Source of the DNA: Rhodotorula mucilaginosa
Lineage: Eukaryota; Basidiomycota; Microbotryomycetes; Sporidiobolales; Sporidiobolaceae
DNA: 64,000 nt
Direction of reading: 5' to 3'
Assembly (NCBI GenBank): GCA_034406715.1
Contig: CP137867.1
Span: 930,001 to 994,000, forward strand
Shown here: positions 1 to 10,066 of the stretch, piece by piece
Numbering within the stretch: position 1 is the stretch's first letter
Layout: every line of letters begins with the position of its first letter
Notes under the pieces: model-generated
Seen by the model: only the letters and a program-made list of their open reading frames with translations
Told to the model about the DNA's origin: nothing
The model's database searches: none
Translations under genes and position numbers: made by a program

Positions 1-427
1 GGGAGTGTAGGACAGCAGGGGCGGCAGAGTCGCGAGCTATTGAGGAAGAAGGGGTGGGTCAGGTTCATCCACGACTCGGAACATCCCCTGCTTGCCCCAC
101 TCACCAGTTCGCTCAGGGGTACCTCGGCGTACGGGACTGCACTCGATGAAGCTTCGCTCTGCAAGTCTGGCGCGAGGTCGAGCTGCCTAAGGCCCTCTGT
201 CGGAATGTCGAGCTCATGGTCGAGGTCGTCGGCTCCAATGTCCTGCGAGTCGATAGCGGTGAGCTCCTCGTCCGTCGACTGGGGTCGGATGCACGTACGA
301 ATCCGAATGAGAAGCTCATGCTCTGCGTATAGCGTTACTGCCGTGAGAGTAAGCACAAGGCGAACAAGTTGGCGGTGATGAGAATCGAGGTCACGTGACC
401 TTTTTCCGATCGATCAGATGCGGCCAT
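1..427 (-). CDS. Unidentified protein, N-terminal part only (runs off window)
   Basis: Proposed exons on the minus strand are 427-400, 337-105 and 36-1, continuing beyond the left edge. Introns are 399-338 and 104-37; the second has a clear GTGAGT donor, a CTGAC branch-like site and an AATAG acceptor. The joined frame stays open and reads MAASDRSEKV..., followed by a short hydrophobic/basic stretch (HELLIRIRTCIRP) and a long acidic stretch rich in Asp, Glu, Leu and Ser, then LSELLATLPPLLSYTP. I do not recognise the family. The first exon is only 28 nt and its donor (GTCACG) is weak, so the start is the least certain part. The gene diverges from the aldo-keto reductase at 659, with 231 bp between the two start codons. 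Confidence 0.45.
389..400. promoter_or_regulatory. Palindromic E-box GGTCACGTGACC
   Basis: A perfect 12-bp palindrome centred on CACGTG lies between two divergent genes, at the predicted first exon/intron border of the minus-strand gene. RTCACRTG is the known site of Cbf1-type bHLH proteins, and related TCACGTGA sites bind other fungal bHLH factors. A regulatory role is inference from position and symmetry; the match itself is direct. Confidence 0.4.
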
Positions 428-509
428 ATAGCCGCGCTGGGTGCGTTCGTTGGGAATGTAAAGTCTCTCGTAAAGCGGAGGAATCGACCCAGCTAGTCTG
501 CGCTGTAAC

Positions 510-686
510 ATGTCGTCACCTGCCAAAAGGCCGAACCTCCACTTTGACGCTGCCCCACCTCTTGCTCTCTTCAGCAGTACGCCACTCCTCAGAGGACTCG
601 AGCAGCGCAAAGTAGTCCTCTCTACAGCGACACCAGTCAGAAGAAGCAAGCTATCGCCATGCCGGAACAACTCGAAGAACGCGTGA
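510..686 (+). other. Possible upstream ORF overlapping the AKR start codon
   Basis: An ATG at 510 opens 58 codons in another frame and ends at TGA 684-686, 25 nt past the AKR ATG at 659. If transcripts begin upstream of 510 this would lower initiation at the main ATG. The transcription start is unknown, so this is only a possibility. Confidence 0.25.
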
Positions 687-2588
687 CCGAGTACCCGCGG
701 CTCGGAAACTCGGGGCTCAAGGTCTCCAAGGTGCGCCGTCCGCAGGATACGCAACGTTCACGGGAGTGCATTGTCACTAATCACGGGTCACGTACCCGCC
801 CCGCCGCCGCTACTAGGTCATTCTCGGCTGGTGAGGATCACGCTTCCGCCCTCGTTCCGCTGCGCAAAAACGATCCTCCGCCAGGCCAACATGCTGACTA
901 TTGCGAAAATGCTCGTCGTCCAGCATGTCCTACGGTAACAAGCAATGGGCAGAGTGGGTCCTCGAAAAGGACGAGGCGCTCGAGCATTTCAAGGCGGCCT
1001 ACGAGGTGTGTCGGCGAGACTGTTCGGCCGGAGCATTCCATGTGCAGTCCTGACAGTCTGCACTTCCCCAGCTCGGAATCAACACCTGGGAGTACGTAAG
1101 AGGTCATCAAGGCTCGCCCGCCATCGGAGGCTGACATGAGTCCGGCGGAAATCAGCACCGCGGACGTTTACAGCAACGGCGACTCCGAACGGCTCGTCGG
1201 TGAGGCCATTCGCAAGTTCGACATCCCTCGCGAGTGAGTGAATTCATGTTGCTTACATTCTGCGCCTGAATCGGCTCAGGCTGACATTCTCCTGCTGACA
1301 TAATTTGGGAGTGATTTGCAGGAAACTCGTCATCTTGACCAAGTGCTTCATGACGGTCGCCGACACGCCCGACACGCACCCTTCCAAGCTGCAGAACCCG
1401 GACCAAAAGGGCTACGTGAACCGTCACGGACTCTCGCGCAAGCACATCTTTGCGGCGGTCGACGCCAGCCTCGAGCGTCTCGGACTCGACTACATCGATG
1501 TCCTCCAATGCCACCGATTCGTGAGTGGCCTCTCTCTCTGCGTGTCCCTGATCGCTGCAAGCTTGAATCCGGACTGACATCTCCCGTCGTCTTGCAGGAC
1601 CCCGAGACTCCGATCGAGGAGACGATGGATGCCCTTGACGCGATTGTCAAGATGGGCAAGGTTCGCTACATCGGCATGTCGTCGTGCTACGCCTACCAGT
1701 TCCATCAGATGCAGGCGTATGCCAAGTCGAGGAACCAGACTTGCTTCATCTCGATGCAGGACTTGCAAGTCGAGCTTGATTTTCTAGCAGCAGGCTGACA
1801 CCACTCGCTAATAACTCCTATCACCCGTTCAGCTACTCTCCGATCTACCGCGAGGAGGAGCGCGAAATGTTTGGCGTGTGCAAGGCGAGTTGACGATCTC
1901 TCTGAGCTGCCCGAAGCGGCGTCTTCTGACGCAGTCCTGCCCCCACGCAACAGCTCTTCGGCACGGGTATTATTCCCTGGTCGCCACTCGCTCGTGGCTA
2001 CATGACCCGCCCGTGGCGCGAGCAGGACTCGACGAAGCGCGCAAAGACCGACCCGAACTTTGCCAAGTTTGTCGGGCTCGGGAACCCCGCCGAAGAGGAC
2101 GCGCTGCACAAGATCAACGAAGCGTACGCCATTTCGCTCAATCTGCTTCGATCCGCTGGCGGAGGAAGGACCCTAGCTAATCCGCGCAAGTGTGTACGTG
2201 GCGAACAGTGTCGAAAAGATTGCCAAGAACCGCGGCGTCTCGATGGCCCAGGTAAGCAGAGGTCCACTCAACCTACAAGGGACATCTTCGCTAATCTCAG
2301 CTGTTGCTCTCAGGTCACGACTGCTTGGGTGCTTGCGCAACCGCAGGTCACGGCGCCTATCATCGGCGTGAGTCTCGCTCGCCGCCGTCGGGACCTTTCG
2401 AGATCCTCTCTGCTGCGGTGTATCTCCCTCCCTCTCTTTCACTGACGAATGTAAACTTCTGCTCGCAGTCGACTCGCGTCGAGGCTTTGCGCGAAGCCGC
2501 CGCTGCGACGCACCTCAAGCTGACAGAGGAAGAGCTCAAGAGCATTTCCGAGCCGTACAAGCCGCGCGGCATCCTCGGTCACGCGTAG
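659..2588 (+). CDS. NADP-dependent aldo-keto reductase (12 exons)
   Basis: Exons 659-730, 817-830, 924-1005, 1072-1091, 1156-1233, 1322-1520, 1598-1764, 1833-1884, 1954-2123, 2209-2251, 2314-2367 and 2469-2588 join to a 356-aa protein, the normal length for a monomeric TIM-barrel AKR. The N-terminus has [17 protein letters not shown], the usual first strand of fungal YPL088W/AAD-like AKRs. The catalytic tetrad is visible: Asp and Tyr in [12 protein letters not shown], Lys in LTKCF and His in LQCHRFD. The C-terminal cofactor-binding segment reads [16 protein letters not shown]. The likely reaction is NADPH-dependent reduction of aldehydes or ketones in the cytosol; the substrate cannot be read from the sequence. 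Introns 1765-1832 and 1885-1953 have GC donors, and exons 2 and 4 are only 14 and 20 nt. A 58-codon upstream frame (510-686) overlaps the start. Confidence 0.9.
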
Positions 2589-3091
2589 AGTGCCTTCTTA
2601 GGCAGGCAGGCGAGTGTGGATAGTGATGCGAAGGAGCTTTGCGAAGCTTAAAGAGTCTGATCCGCGCTGCTGGCGTACCATGCGAAGCGTTTTGCCACTG
2701 TTTGCCACTGCTGGTCTCGCCACCGATGAATACGCTCCGAAGCGGCACTCGGGTCATCTGACTCGTGCGAGCTTTAGGAGCTGATCAAGCCGAAGAGAGG
2801 GAAGGAGTCCGAGCTGATGCGCTATATAGGTGTGAAAAACTTGCGAGATTGATCGACGAGTGCGCGGTTTTTGCGAGCCAAATTTTCGCCCCACCTTCGA
2901 GGCTCTGCGCTCGCCTCCGCTCTTCTCTCTTCACTCTCGTAGCTCACCAGCCATCCAGTACACAGGTCAGTCCTACCCCCCTTGTGCGAGGCTCGCTGCT
3001 TGCTGCCATGACCCTCTCCAGTCGGACGTCCTTCTGACCTTCATCATCATCCAACCTCGCCTACAGCCACACCTCACCAGTATCCACAACC
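2589..3091 (+). promoter_or_regulatory. Metallothionein promoter and 5' leader
   Basis: This 503-bp gap holds a TATATA box at 2823-2828, one of the few clear TATA boxes in the window and typical of strongly induced fungal genes. About 110 bp further upstream there is an exact tandem 10-bp repeat, TTTGCCACTG twice at 2691-2710, a candidate factor-binding site. A likely 5'-UTR intron spans 2966-3066 (GTCAGT donor, CTGAC branch, CTACAG acceptor). No exact yeast Ace1 or Cuf1 copper element was found by eye. Metal inducibility is inferred from the product, not from a recognised site. Confidence 0.5.
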
Positions 3092-3917
3092 ATGACCACC
3101 TGCTCGTGCACCTCTGTCGGAAACTGCAACGTGAGTGTTCCCTACATCACCACGCCAGGAACATCCTCCGCCGTCGGTTTCTTCGGCGCCCGATGCCGTC
3201 ACTGGGTCTCCACGAACTCCACAAGCCAGCCCGATGTATAGCTCCGCCATACGCGTCCTCTCCTCAGTCTCGCTACTCCGTCTCGCTCCTCTCTACAGGG
3301 CTGGCGGCCAACAAGAACCGATGGAACTGACATTGTTCCTTCTCTCCCTCTTCGGACCTTTGAACGGAAACAGTGCACTCCCGGCCAGTGCAACTGCAAG
3401 TCGTGCCACAACGGCGCTGACAAGAACGCTCAAGCCTCGTCGTCGGCCTGCTCTTGCGTCGCCAAGGACTCGGAGGGGTACGTGCGAGGGGCTTCGTCCT
3501 ATCCACCTCGGGAACGAAGGCTGACGTCTCGTCCTCTCTTTGCTCATTGCTCGCCTCTGCGTCCATCTCCTCTGTGCCTCCGACTGCGGTATCTCCCCTC
3601 GGCATCCGTCGTACGCTGCAACGGAATCGCCGTCCACCAAAGCAGCGTCACGTCCTGCTCGTGCACGTCCAAGGCCGACTGCAAGTGCGGCGACTCGTGC
3701 ACCTGCGCGTCGTGCGGCAAGGACTCGAAGAAGGACTCGACCGGTTGCGCGTGCTCGTACGTCCCGGTCTCTCCGAATGGGTCCGAGACAATGTTCGCAA
3801 GCCAGGAAGCTGACGGGGGAATCTACGTGTTGCAGGGAGAAGTGCAAGTGCACGACCAATTGTGCTTGCGGCGACGCTTGCAAGTGCACCAACTGCCCTT
3901 CGAAGAAGGCGCAGTGA
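3092..3917 (+). CDS. Metallothionein, 111 aa with 25 cysteines in repeated units
   Basis: Exons 3092-3130, 3374-3477, 3646-3756 and 3836-3917 join to 111 aa. There are 25 Cys, arranged as eleven CxC pairs plus three single Cys (C24, C71, C105), no aromatic residue and a single His. Three similar units are visible: C4-C24, C52-C71 and C82/88-C105, each built from CxC pairs and closed by CxxC. Short Ser/Ala/Lys/Asp linkers separate them. This is the pattern of Cu(I)/Zn-binding metallothioneins that buffer and detoxify metals in the cytosol; multi-unit forms such as Cryptococcus CMT1/CMT2 are known. Introns fall near unit borders, consistent with growth by internal duplication. The first intron (3131-3373) is long for this region and could hide an alternative exon, although its 3' end has a good branch site and acceptor. 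Confidence 0.88.
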
Positions 3918-4495
3918 GTCGCCCAGCGTACATACACTGCGCAGCCAGTCGACCCTCCTCCCGGAACTCGCTCCCATTCGAGCCGACTTTGATGTTGCCC
4001 GCCTTTGTTCCAACTTTTGCGCTTGTTCCAGTTCCTCTAGCTTTTTCCACCCTGTAAATGAGACGTCGGTTGACTTGCGCATAGTACATATATCAGCTTA
4101 CATGCATACGCAACGACAAGTCTGACCCGGGAGTCGATCCGGCTCTTCCGAAAGCGAGCCGCGACGCGTTCGCAAACCCTCTTTGGTCGCGCGCGCCGTG
4201 CAAGCTGTCCTAGCAGCAGCCCATTGAAGCGTCTGCGCCTACGATACGACGCCCTTGCTACTAGCCGGCACTCACTGCCTCTGCAAGCAGAGCGAAGAAG
4301 AGCCCTCGATCGCCGTGCAGCGCCATCTCATCTCGACTGCCAAGGTCTCGCGCCCGACGACGACACGCTCGAGTACGAGAGCCGCGCAGGCACTCGCATC
4401 GACGCAGGGCTTTAGACTGATTGCGAGCGCAGAGGCGGCCGACCGCCCTCATACTCCGATTCGGTCTACAGCGTCCAGTCCCGCCGCGTGTGATC
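3918..4495. other. Intergenic: metallothionein 3' region and promoter of fusion gene
   Basis: Tandem (+/+) gap of 578 bp. The first ~170 bp are relatively T-rich, as expected for a 3' UTR. No ORF with family similarity, tRNA or repeat was seen. An ATG at 4421 is in frame with the next gene. Confidence 0.5.
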
Positions 4496-7400
4496 ATGCT
4501 CCGCATCTCGTCGCTCGTCCGGCTCGCAGGACTCGCGCTCCTCGCCTTCTTCTTCCTCCATTGGGTCGCCTCCTTCTCGTCAGATCCTGAGCCACCCTCG
4601 CCGTACTCGCATCCCGAGTTTGCGGCAGCGCAGGGCGACCTCGGAGGAGGAGGAGGAGGAGGCGGGTGGGGCGAGAAACTCGGACTCGATCACTATGCCG
4701 ACTGGGAGGAGGGCGTCCGCGATACTGTCGGCGCTGGACTCGGACGGCTCAGGGAAGGCGTAGGAGCGATCACTGGCCTCGGAGGAGGCGCGAAAAGGGC
4801 CAAGCTGGGCTCCTTGTACGAGGTGAGTTCGTCCTTTTCCCAACCCTTTCATTTCCCCCCCAGTGTTCCCGTCGCTCGAGCGCACGAACGAGTCCCGTTC
4901 TGAGAGAGACTCACCATTCTGCGCACCGCACCGCAGCTCGTCGCGACGTCGAATCCTTCGCCCGGGCCGGCGTACTTTGACGCGCGATCAGCGCTCGACA
5001 AATTCAGGTTGTCCTCGACCCGCGTGCTCGGCCACGGGCAGGCAGACGCACCGACCCAAGACGACGACGAGAGCCTGTCGGAAACGCGGACACGACGGCA
5101 CATCCTCATCACGGGAGGGTTCGGTTCGATCGGAAAGACCGTCGTCCGCGACTTGCTCCTGTCGAGTCGGTCTACCCGTCCGGACAGCTTCAGCTCTGGC
5201 TCGTCCTCGTCCGAAGATGCGTCGTGGGAGGAGGACGTCCTCGTGACGGTGCTCGACCGGGTGGACCGGACCAGCGAACTCAACTTTCTCCTCCAGTCCG
5301 CTCCGTATACCAAGCCCGGCGCGTCCGATTCGAGCCCTCGAATCAAGGGGACTGATCCGCGGACTCAGGCCTTTTCCGCCTCGGAGCGATCCGTCGACAA
5401 GCTCCGCAAGTCGGGCAAGCTGCGCATCATCATCGGCGACGTGCGGGATACCAAGCTCGTCAAGACCTTGCTCGACCCGGCGGGCGCAACGCACACCGAC
5501 GTCCCGGCAGAGCAGCAAGCCGCCGCTCTCCTGAACGCCAAACTCGGACGCCCAAAAGCGAAAGGCCACACGACTGCGACGACCGTCATCCCTCCCGTGA
5601 CCGGAGTCATCCACCTCGCCTCTTACAGCCCGAGCGCGTGCCGGGTCAACCCGGTCGATTGCCAGAGCGTCGAGGAACACGGCATGGACTCGCTGCTCGA
5701 AGCGATCCGGGTCGGATACCCCGACGTTGCGCCGGAGCAGCTGAACGAGGCGAACGGTGCCGCCGCCAAGGGCCCCGAAGTGCGACGAGAGGAGAAGCCC
5801 TGGCTGGTCGTGCCGCGCAGAGCCGATCGGTGGGATGAGGTGCGTTTCACTCTCTTTTGCCCCGCGCCTTCTTGTTCCCACTGACCCCAAGTGCTCTTGC
5901 AGTCTCTGCTCGCATACAACGGCAACTCGTCCTCGCTCTCGCTCGGAGCGCCCGAGGGTGCTCTCAAGATGTTCTCGGTCAAGCACCCCTTGCACTCGCT
6001 TTTGATGCAACTCCCATCGGCCTTCTCCATCATCGGCGACCCCTTTGCGCCGCGGTTCGACCCGGTTCCGCACGTCGTCGAGTCCGCGCTCGGTAACCTG
6101 CCCGTTACGATCTATACTTCCGAGCGCCAGAACGAACCCTTCTTATCAATCGACGACGCTTCTCGGGCGGTCGTGCAAGGCGCGCGCATGCTCGACCTCG
6201 CCTCGAGCAAGTCTTACCTCCGATCGCTCGCCTTTGTCGCCGAAGTCCAGGTTGTCGGCCCCGCGCCGGCTTCTGGTCGAACCGTTAGCCCGCTGCGAGA
6301 GTTGGCGACGCTCGCCGTCGAGCTCGTACAGTCGCACTCGCCTTTCGCCGAGATCAAGCAGGAGCGACCGGCCGTCGCGACCACCTCCGCGCCCAACTTT
6401 CACATCAGCGAAGTCGAACACCGCAAGACGGCCACGGCTGCCCTCGGGTTCTCACCTGCGACTCCAGTCCAGACCGCGTTGCGAGCGTACGTCGCCTCGC
6501 TCCTCCGGCTGCAAACGAACCACCTCCAGTCCCGCATCAGCGTCGCGTGCTCGTCTCCGCCTTCGATGTCGGTCCTTGAGGAGGGCTTGCTCGCGCTCAG
6601 CGGCTGCAACGTGCAGCTCCTGACGCTCATCGAAGGCGCTTACTACACCCTCGGCTGCTCGCAAGGCCTCGAAGGCGAGCACTACGAGCCGGTCGACGTC
6701 GTCCCGGCCGTGCCGTACAAGGAGGGCGTCCGCGGCGTCGAGATCACAGCCGAGCGAGGCCTCGAGGGCAAGGTCGACATCCAGATGCGGTGCCCCGTCG
6801 TGTCGAAGGACGGCAAGCTCGTCCCCGGCGAAAGCGAGGTCGTCATGTGGGCCGACACGCCCAAGGGCGGCGAGTTCGCCGAAATGAGCCGACCCGACAG
6901 TCATGCGATCGCCGAGTGGTACACCGTCGACTTTGTCCAGCGCGACGCTCGCAGTTTCACCTTGACATTGCCGCCAACCGAGGGCGTCCCCGAGGGCGAG
7001 GAACCAAAACGTCGCCTCACGTTCCGCGACCCGAATGGCGAGAAGCGGTCTCTCCTGTTCCAACCGACCGGAGACGAAGCGCGCGCCCTCTTGTGGAAAT
7101 TCAATCCGATCTGCTGCCCCGCTTCGGATCGTCGAAAGGACGTCTGGGACTTTTTCCAGGAGGACCCCCTCCTCGTGTCGCAGGTCACGTTCCCGTCCGA
7201 CGACGGTCGTACGACGCTCAGCGAGTCGACCCTGGCCACACGTCGCTGCCACGACCTCCGCGCGCAACACGAACGCATCACCAAGCTGCTCACTCGAGTC
7301 TCGCGCGAGGTCCCGGCGAAGGAGATGTGCCACGCCCAGTACGCCGACGCGACGACCTGGACGGTCAAGGATGCACAGACGTGTGCGGTCGACTGCTCCG

Positions 7401-8765
7401 CACCGATCCCGTGCCTGGCCACCGATGACTGCAAGTGCACTCGGGACCGATGCGGCGACCCGCGCGGCGCAGGACCGTTCCCGGCTCTCGCTTACACGAA
7501 CAAGAAGTCGTACCCGCCGGTGCCGGAAGACCCCGCGCTCACGACTCCGCTGCCGGAGCGTGTCGCGCAGATTCCCCTCGAAGCGCTGCTCTTGCCCGTC
7601 GCCAAGACGATCGTGCAGCTCGGCGACGAACACCTGCCGAAAGCCCACGTGGTCGAGATGCCGGACACGATCGACACGCACCTCAATTCTCCCGCCTGCA
7701 CCGACATCGACAAGTCGCCTCTGCCCTTTATGGGCGACCATTACCTGATCGAGGCCCTCAAGACGCGCTCCGTCTCACTCGAGGAGGCCGAGTTTGTCAT
7801 GATCCCGTACTACCAAGTGCGTTCCCCGTTTGTCCTGCGACGTCCATGATGAGAGGAAGCTGATCAGGGTGTGCCGTACACAGGGATGCTACTACAACTA
7901 CCTCCAAGAGAACACGTTCAAGAAGCTCGCGAGCACGGTCGCGCACGCCGAGACGGTTCTCGCCTCCTCGCCCGAGATCACGGGCGACCGGCTGGTGATT
8001 CCGTTCACGCACGACTACGGTTCGTGCACCGGCTGGTGGCCAAAGCTCGAAGATGTTCTCGGACACTCGCCACCGTCGCCGATGCACCAGGCCCTCGCTT
8101 GGCAGGTCAACGGCGACTACAACACCCACTGCATCAAGGTCGACCGCGACGTTGTCGTGCCGGCCGTGACCAAGCACACCAAGGCGCTCTTTGAGACGTT
8201 CAAGACGCCCGAGCAGGTAGCGCCGGTCAACTCGCGCAAGCACTTGGCGTTCTTTGTCGGCGGCGTGCGCGGCTTTGGCGCCCTCGTCCGAACCAAGATT
8301 GGCTGCGGACGGACGGGCCAGGATCCTGCCGAGAGCAAGATCCTGTACCAGCAGTTCTCGCCTGGCCAGCGGTACCTCGGCACCCTCAACGCGAGCAAGT
8401 TCTGCTTGCTGCCGCGCGGGATCCCGGCGTGGACGACCCGGACCTTTGAGGCGATCTACGCCGGGTGCATTCCGGCGTTCATCGTCGACCGGAACCTGTT
8501 CCCGTTCCAAGACATCCTCGACTACTCCAAGTTCTCGGTATCGATCCCCGAAGCCGAGGCGCACCGCGTTGAAGAGATCCTCGAGGCGTACACGCCGTCG
8601 CAGCTCGCCGAGTTGCAGGCGCACCTCGTCCGCGTCCGCGACGCCTTCTTGTTCGACGACGGCCGAGAATGGGAACGGCGAGGACCGCTCTTCTTCAGCC
8701 TGGTCAGCATGGCCATGCGGTTGCCGCTCAAGTACCCGGCGACGGGCAGCTGCGTCGCCGCATGA
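4496..8765 (+). CDS. Epimerase-like/exostosin (GT47) fusion, type II membrane protein, 1341 aa
   Basis: Exons 4496-4822, 4937-5839, 5903-7816 and 7884-8765. Residues about 6-27 form a signal anchor (LAGLALLAFFFLHWVASF), so the rest should face the Golgi/ER lumen. From about residue 164 an extended-SDR domain begins with ILITGGFGSIGK (NAD-binding glycine loop), then GVIHLASYSP and a GalE-like end (LGFSPATPVQTALRAYV). Where GalE-type enzymes have YxxxK, this protein reads LGAPEGALKMF, so Tyr and Lys appear replaced. A Cys-rich linker (about residues 930-975) precedes an exostosin domain (PF03016) with EEAEFVMIPYYQ, GCYYNYLQ, the HDYGSCTGWW segment and RGIPAWTTRTFEAIYAGCIP. Exon 3 alone spans the end of the epimerase and the start of the exostosin part without a stop, so the fusion is not a splicing artefact. 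Likely a polysaccharide glycosyltransferase; substrate unknown. The start could instead be the in-frame ATG at 4421. Confidence 0.85.
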
Positions 8766-9148
8766 GGCCCGCATGTTCGACCCGGAAGCGGGACGCAGCA
8801 ACGTCGAGGAGAACGAAAAGTGGTCCCCGGCCGGGGATTTGGTCCGCGATGACCGCTCATTTGTACGAGTTATTCCCTGCGTGTATGGGAGATGCGAGGA
8901 GGAGGTAGACGGTGGGACGTGCGGTTCCCATAATTGTATTTTTCGAGGTCTTGGCAGCATAGCAACTATTCCTTATTTCCTTTCCTCCCCTCTTTCCATA
9001 TACCAACAAGACAGTGCAACACAAGCATACGTATATATACCTCATGCGCCCCTGGCTGTGGTGGTGCAGACACATGATGACGGGAGAATGCAGCCCTCGG
9101 TCCTCTTTAGAAGTTTGCCATGCAGTGTCTAAACAAAGGGACCCGCCG
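8766..9148. other. Convergent 3' intergenic region
   Basis: The gap of 383 bp between two convergent genes is relatively AT-rich around 8930-9060 and probably holds both 3' UTRs. Nothing else was recognised. Confidence 0.5.
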
Positions 9149-10066
9149 CTACGCCTTGCCACTCGTCCGCAACTTTGCCGGCGCCTGTGCGGGCAGCCAC
9201 TCCTTCGGGAACTGGGCGAGCGAAATGTTGCGGCGGAGCTTGCGCGACTTGAGCAACTTTGCGCGCGCTTGTCGCAGGTCGAGGGGCACGTCGGCGAACG
9301 TGTCCTTGGCATTCTGCGTTGGAGCATTTGTGTGAGGTAGGTGAGCACAAGAACGTCAGGGGCGAAAAGTGACTGGTGCACTCACGTTCGCTTCTGCGAG
9401 GAGCTTGTCAAGCGTATCGGAGCACCACTTTTCGTTCATCCTGCTCGCCGGGAACAGCTCGCACGCGATCTTGAGCGTCCCTTGGTCTTCCTTGCCTTCC
9501 GGGGCAAGTGACCGCTCCTTGCCCTTGAAGCTCTTGAGGCGGAGCGCTTCCGGCACGGGCGGTTCCCACCGCGCGCCGGCGAGGAGTTGCAGCTTGTGGA
9601 CTGCGGCGGGGGTTTTGAGCGGGAGGGAAGCGACGGGGACGGTGAGGACGACTTTGCGAGCGGCGGGGTGGTCCTCGCCTTGGTAGTGCTGGTGTCGGAC
9701 CTGGATGACCTCGCGGGCGGAAGGCGGAGTGAACGGCTTGCGGAACGCGACTGCGCGTTGTCCCAAAATGTCTCGCGTGTAGGTCAGTCGTCCATGTTCC
9801 CTTTGCCGGAGACACTCCGTATGCCCAAGCGTGCTGCTTGCGAACGCACCGAGGTCCTTGAACTGCATCTGCTCGAGGCGGAGGTAATGCAGGAGCTGGC
9901 GCTGCTTCTCCATCTTGAGGATGGTCGGGCGGGTCAAGCCGAACTCGAACGGCTGAGTCATGTTGGCCGTCATGTCGAGCGGGTGCTTCTCCTTGACGGC
10001 GTTGCGGGCGCCGCGCGAGGCGACCGAGAGGACGTTCTCGACCGAGAGGAGGAAGTTGGGGTTCAT
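9149..10066 (-). CDS. Mitochondrial small-subunit ribosomal protein mS35 (Rsm24-like)
   Basis: Exons 10066-9386 and 9313-9149 give 281 aa. The central segment VRHQHYQGEDHPAARKVVLTVPVASLPL is characteristic of the mS35/Rsm24 family (MRP-S28 domain, PF10213), whose members sit in the mitoribosomal small subunit. Flanking segments rich in Lys, Arg and Gln fit rRNA contact. The chosen ATG gives MNPNFLLSVENVL, which is not a good mitochondrial presequence. Upstream (about 10080-10250, minus strand) one frame encodes a Ser/Arg/Leu-rich stretch that would suit a presequence, but I find no ATG and only weak splice sites to link it. The true N-terminus may therefore lie upstream. Confidence 0.75.

Noticed and set aside
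4988-7741. Long open frames (up to about 430 codons) antisense to the epimerase-exostosin gene
   Set aside because: They are rich in Arg, Ala and Val, follow the GC-rich third-position bias of the real gene and show no family motif.
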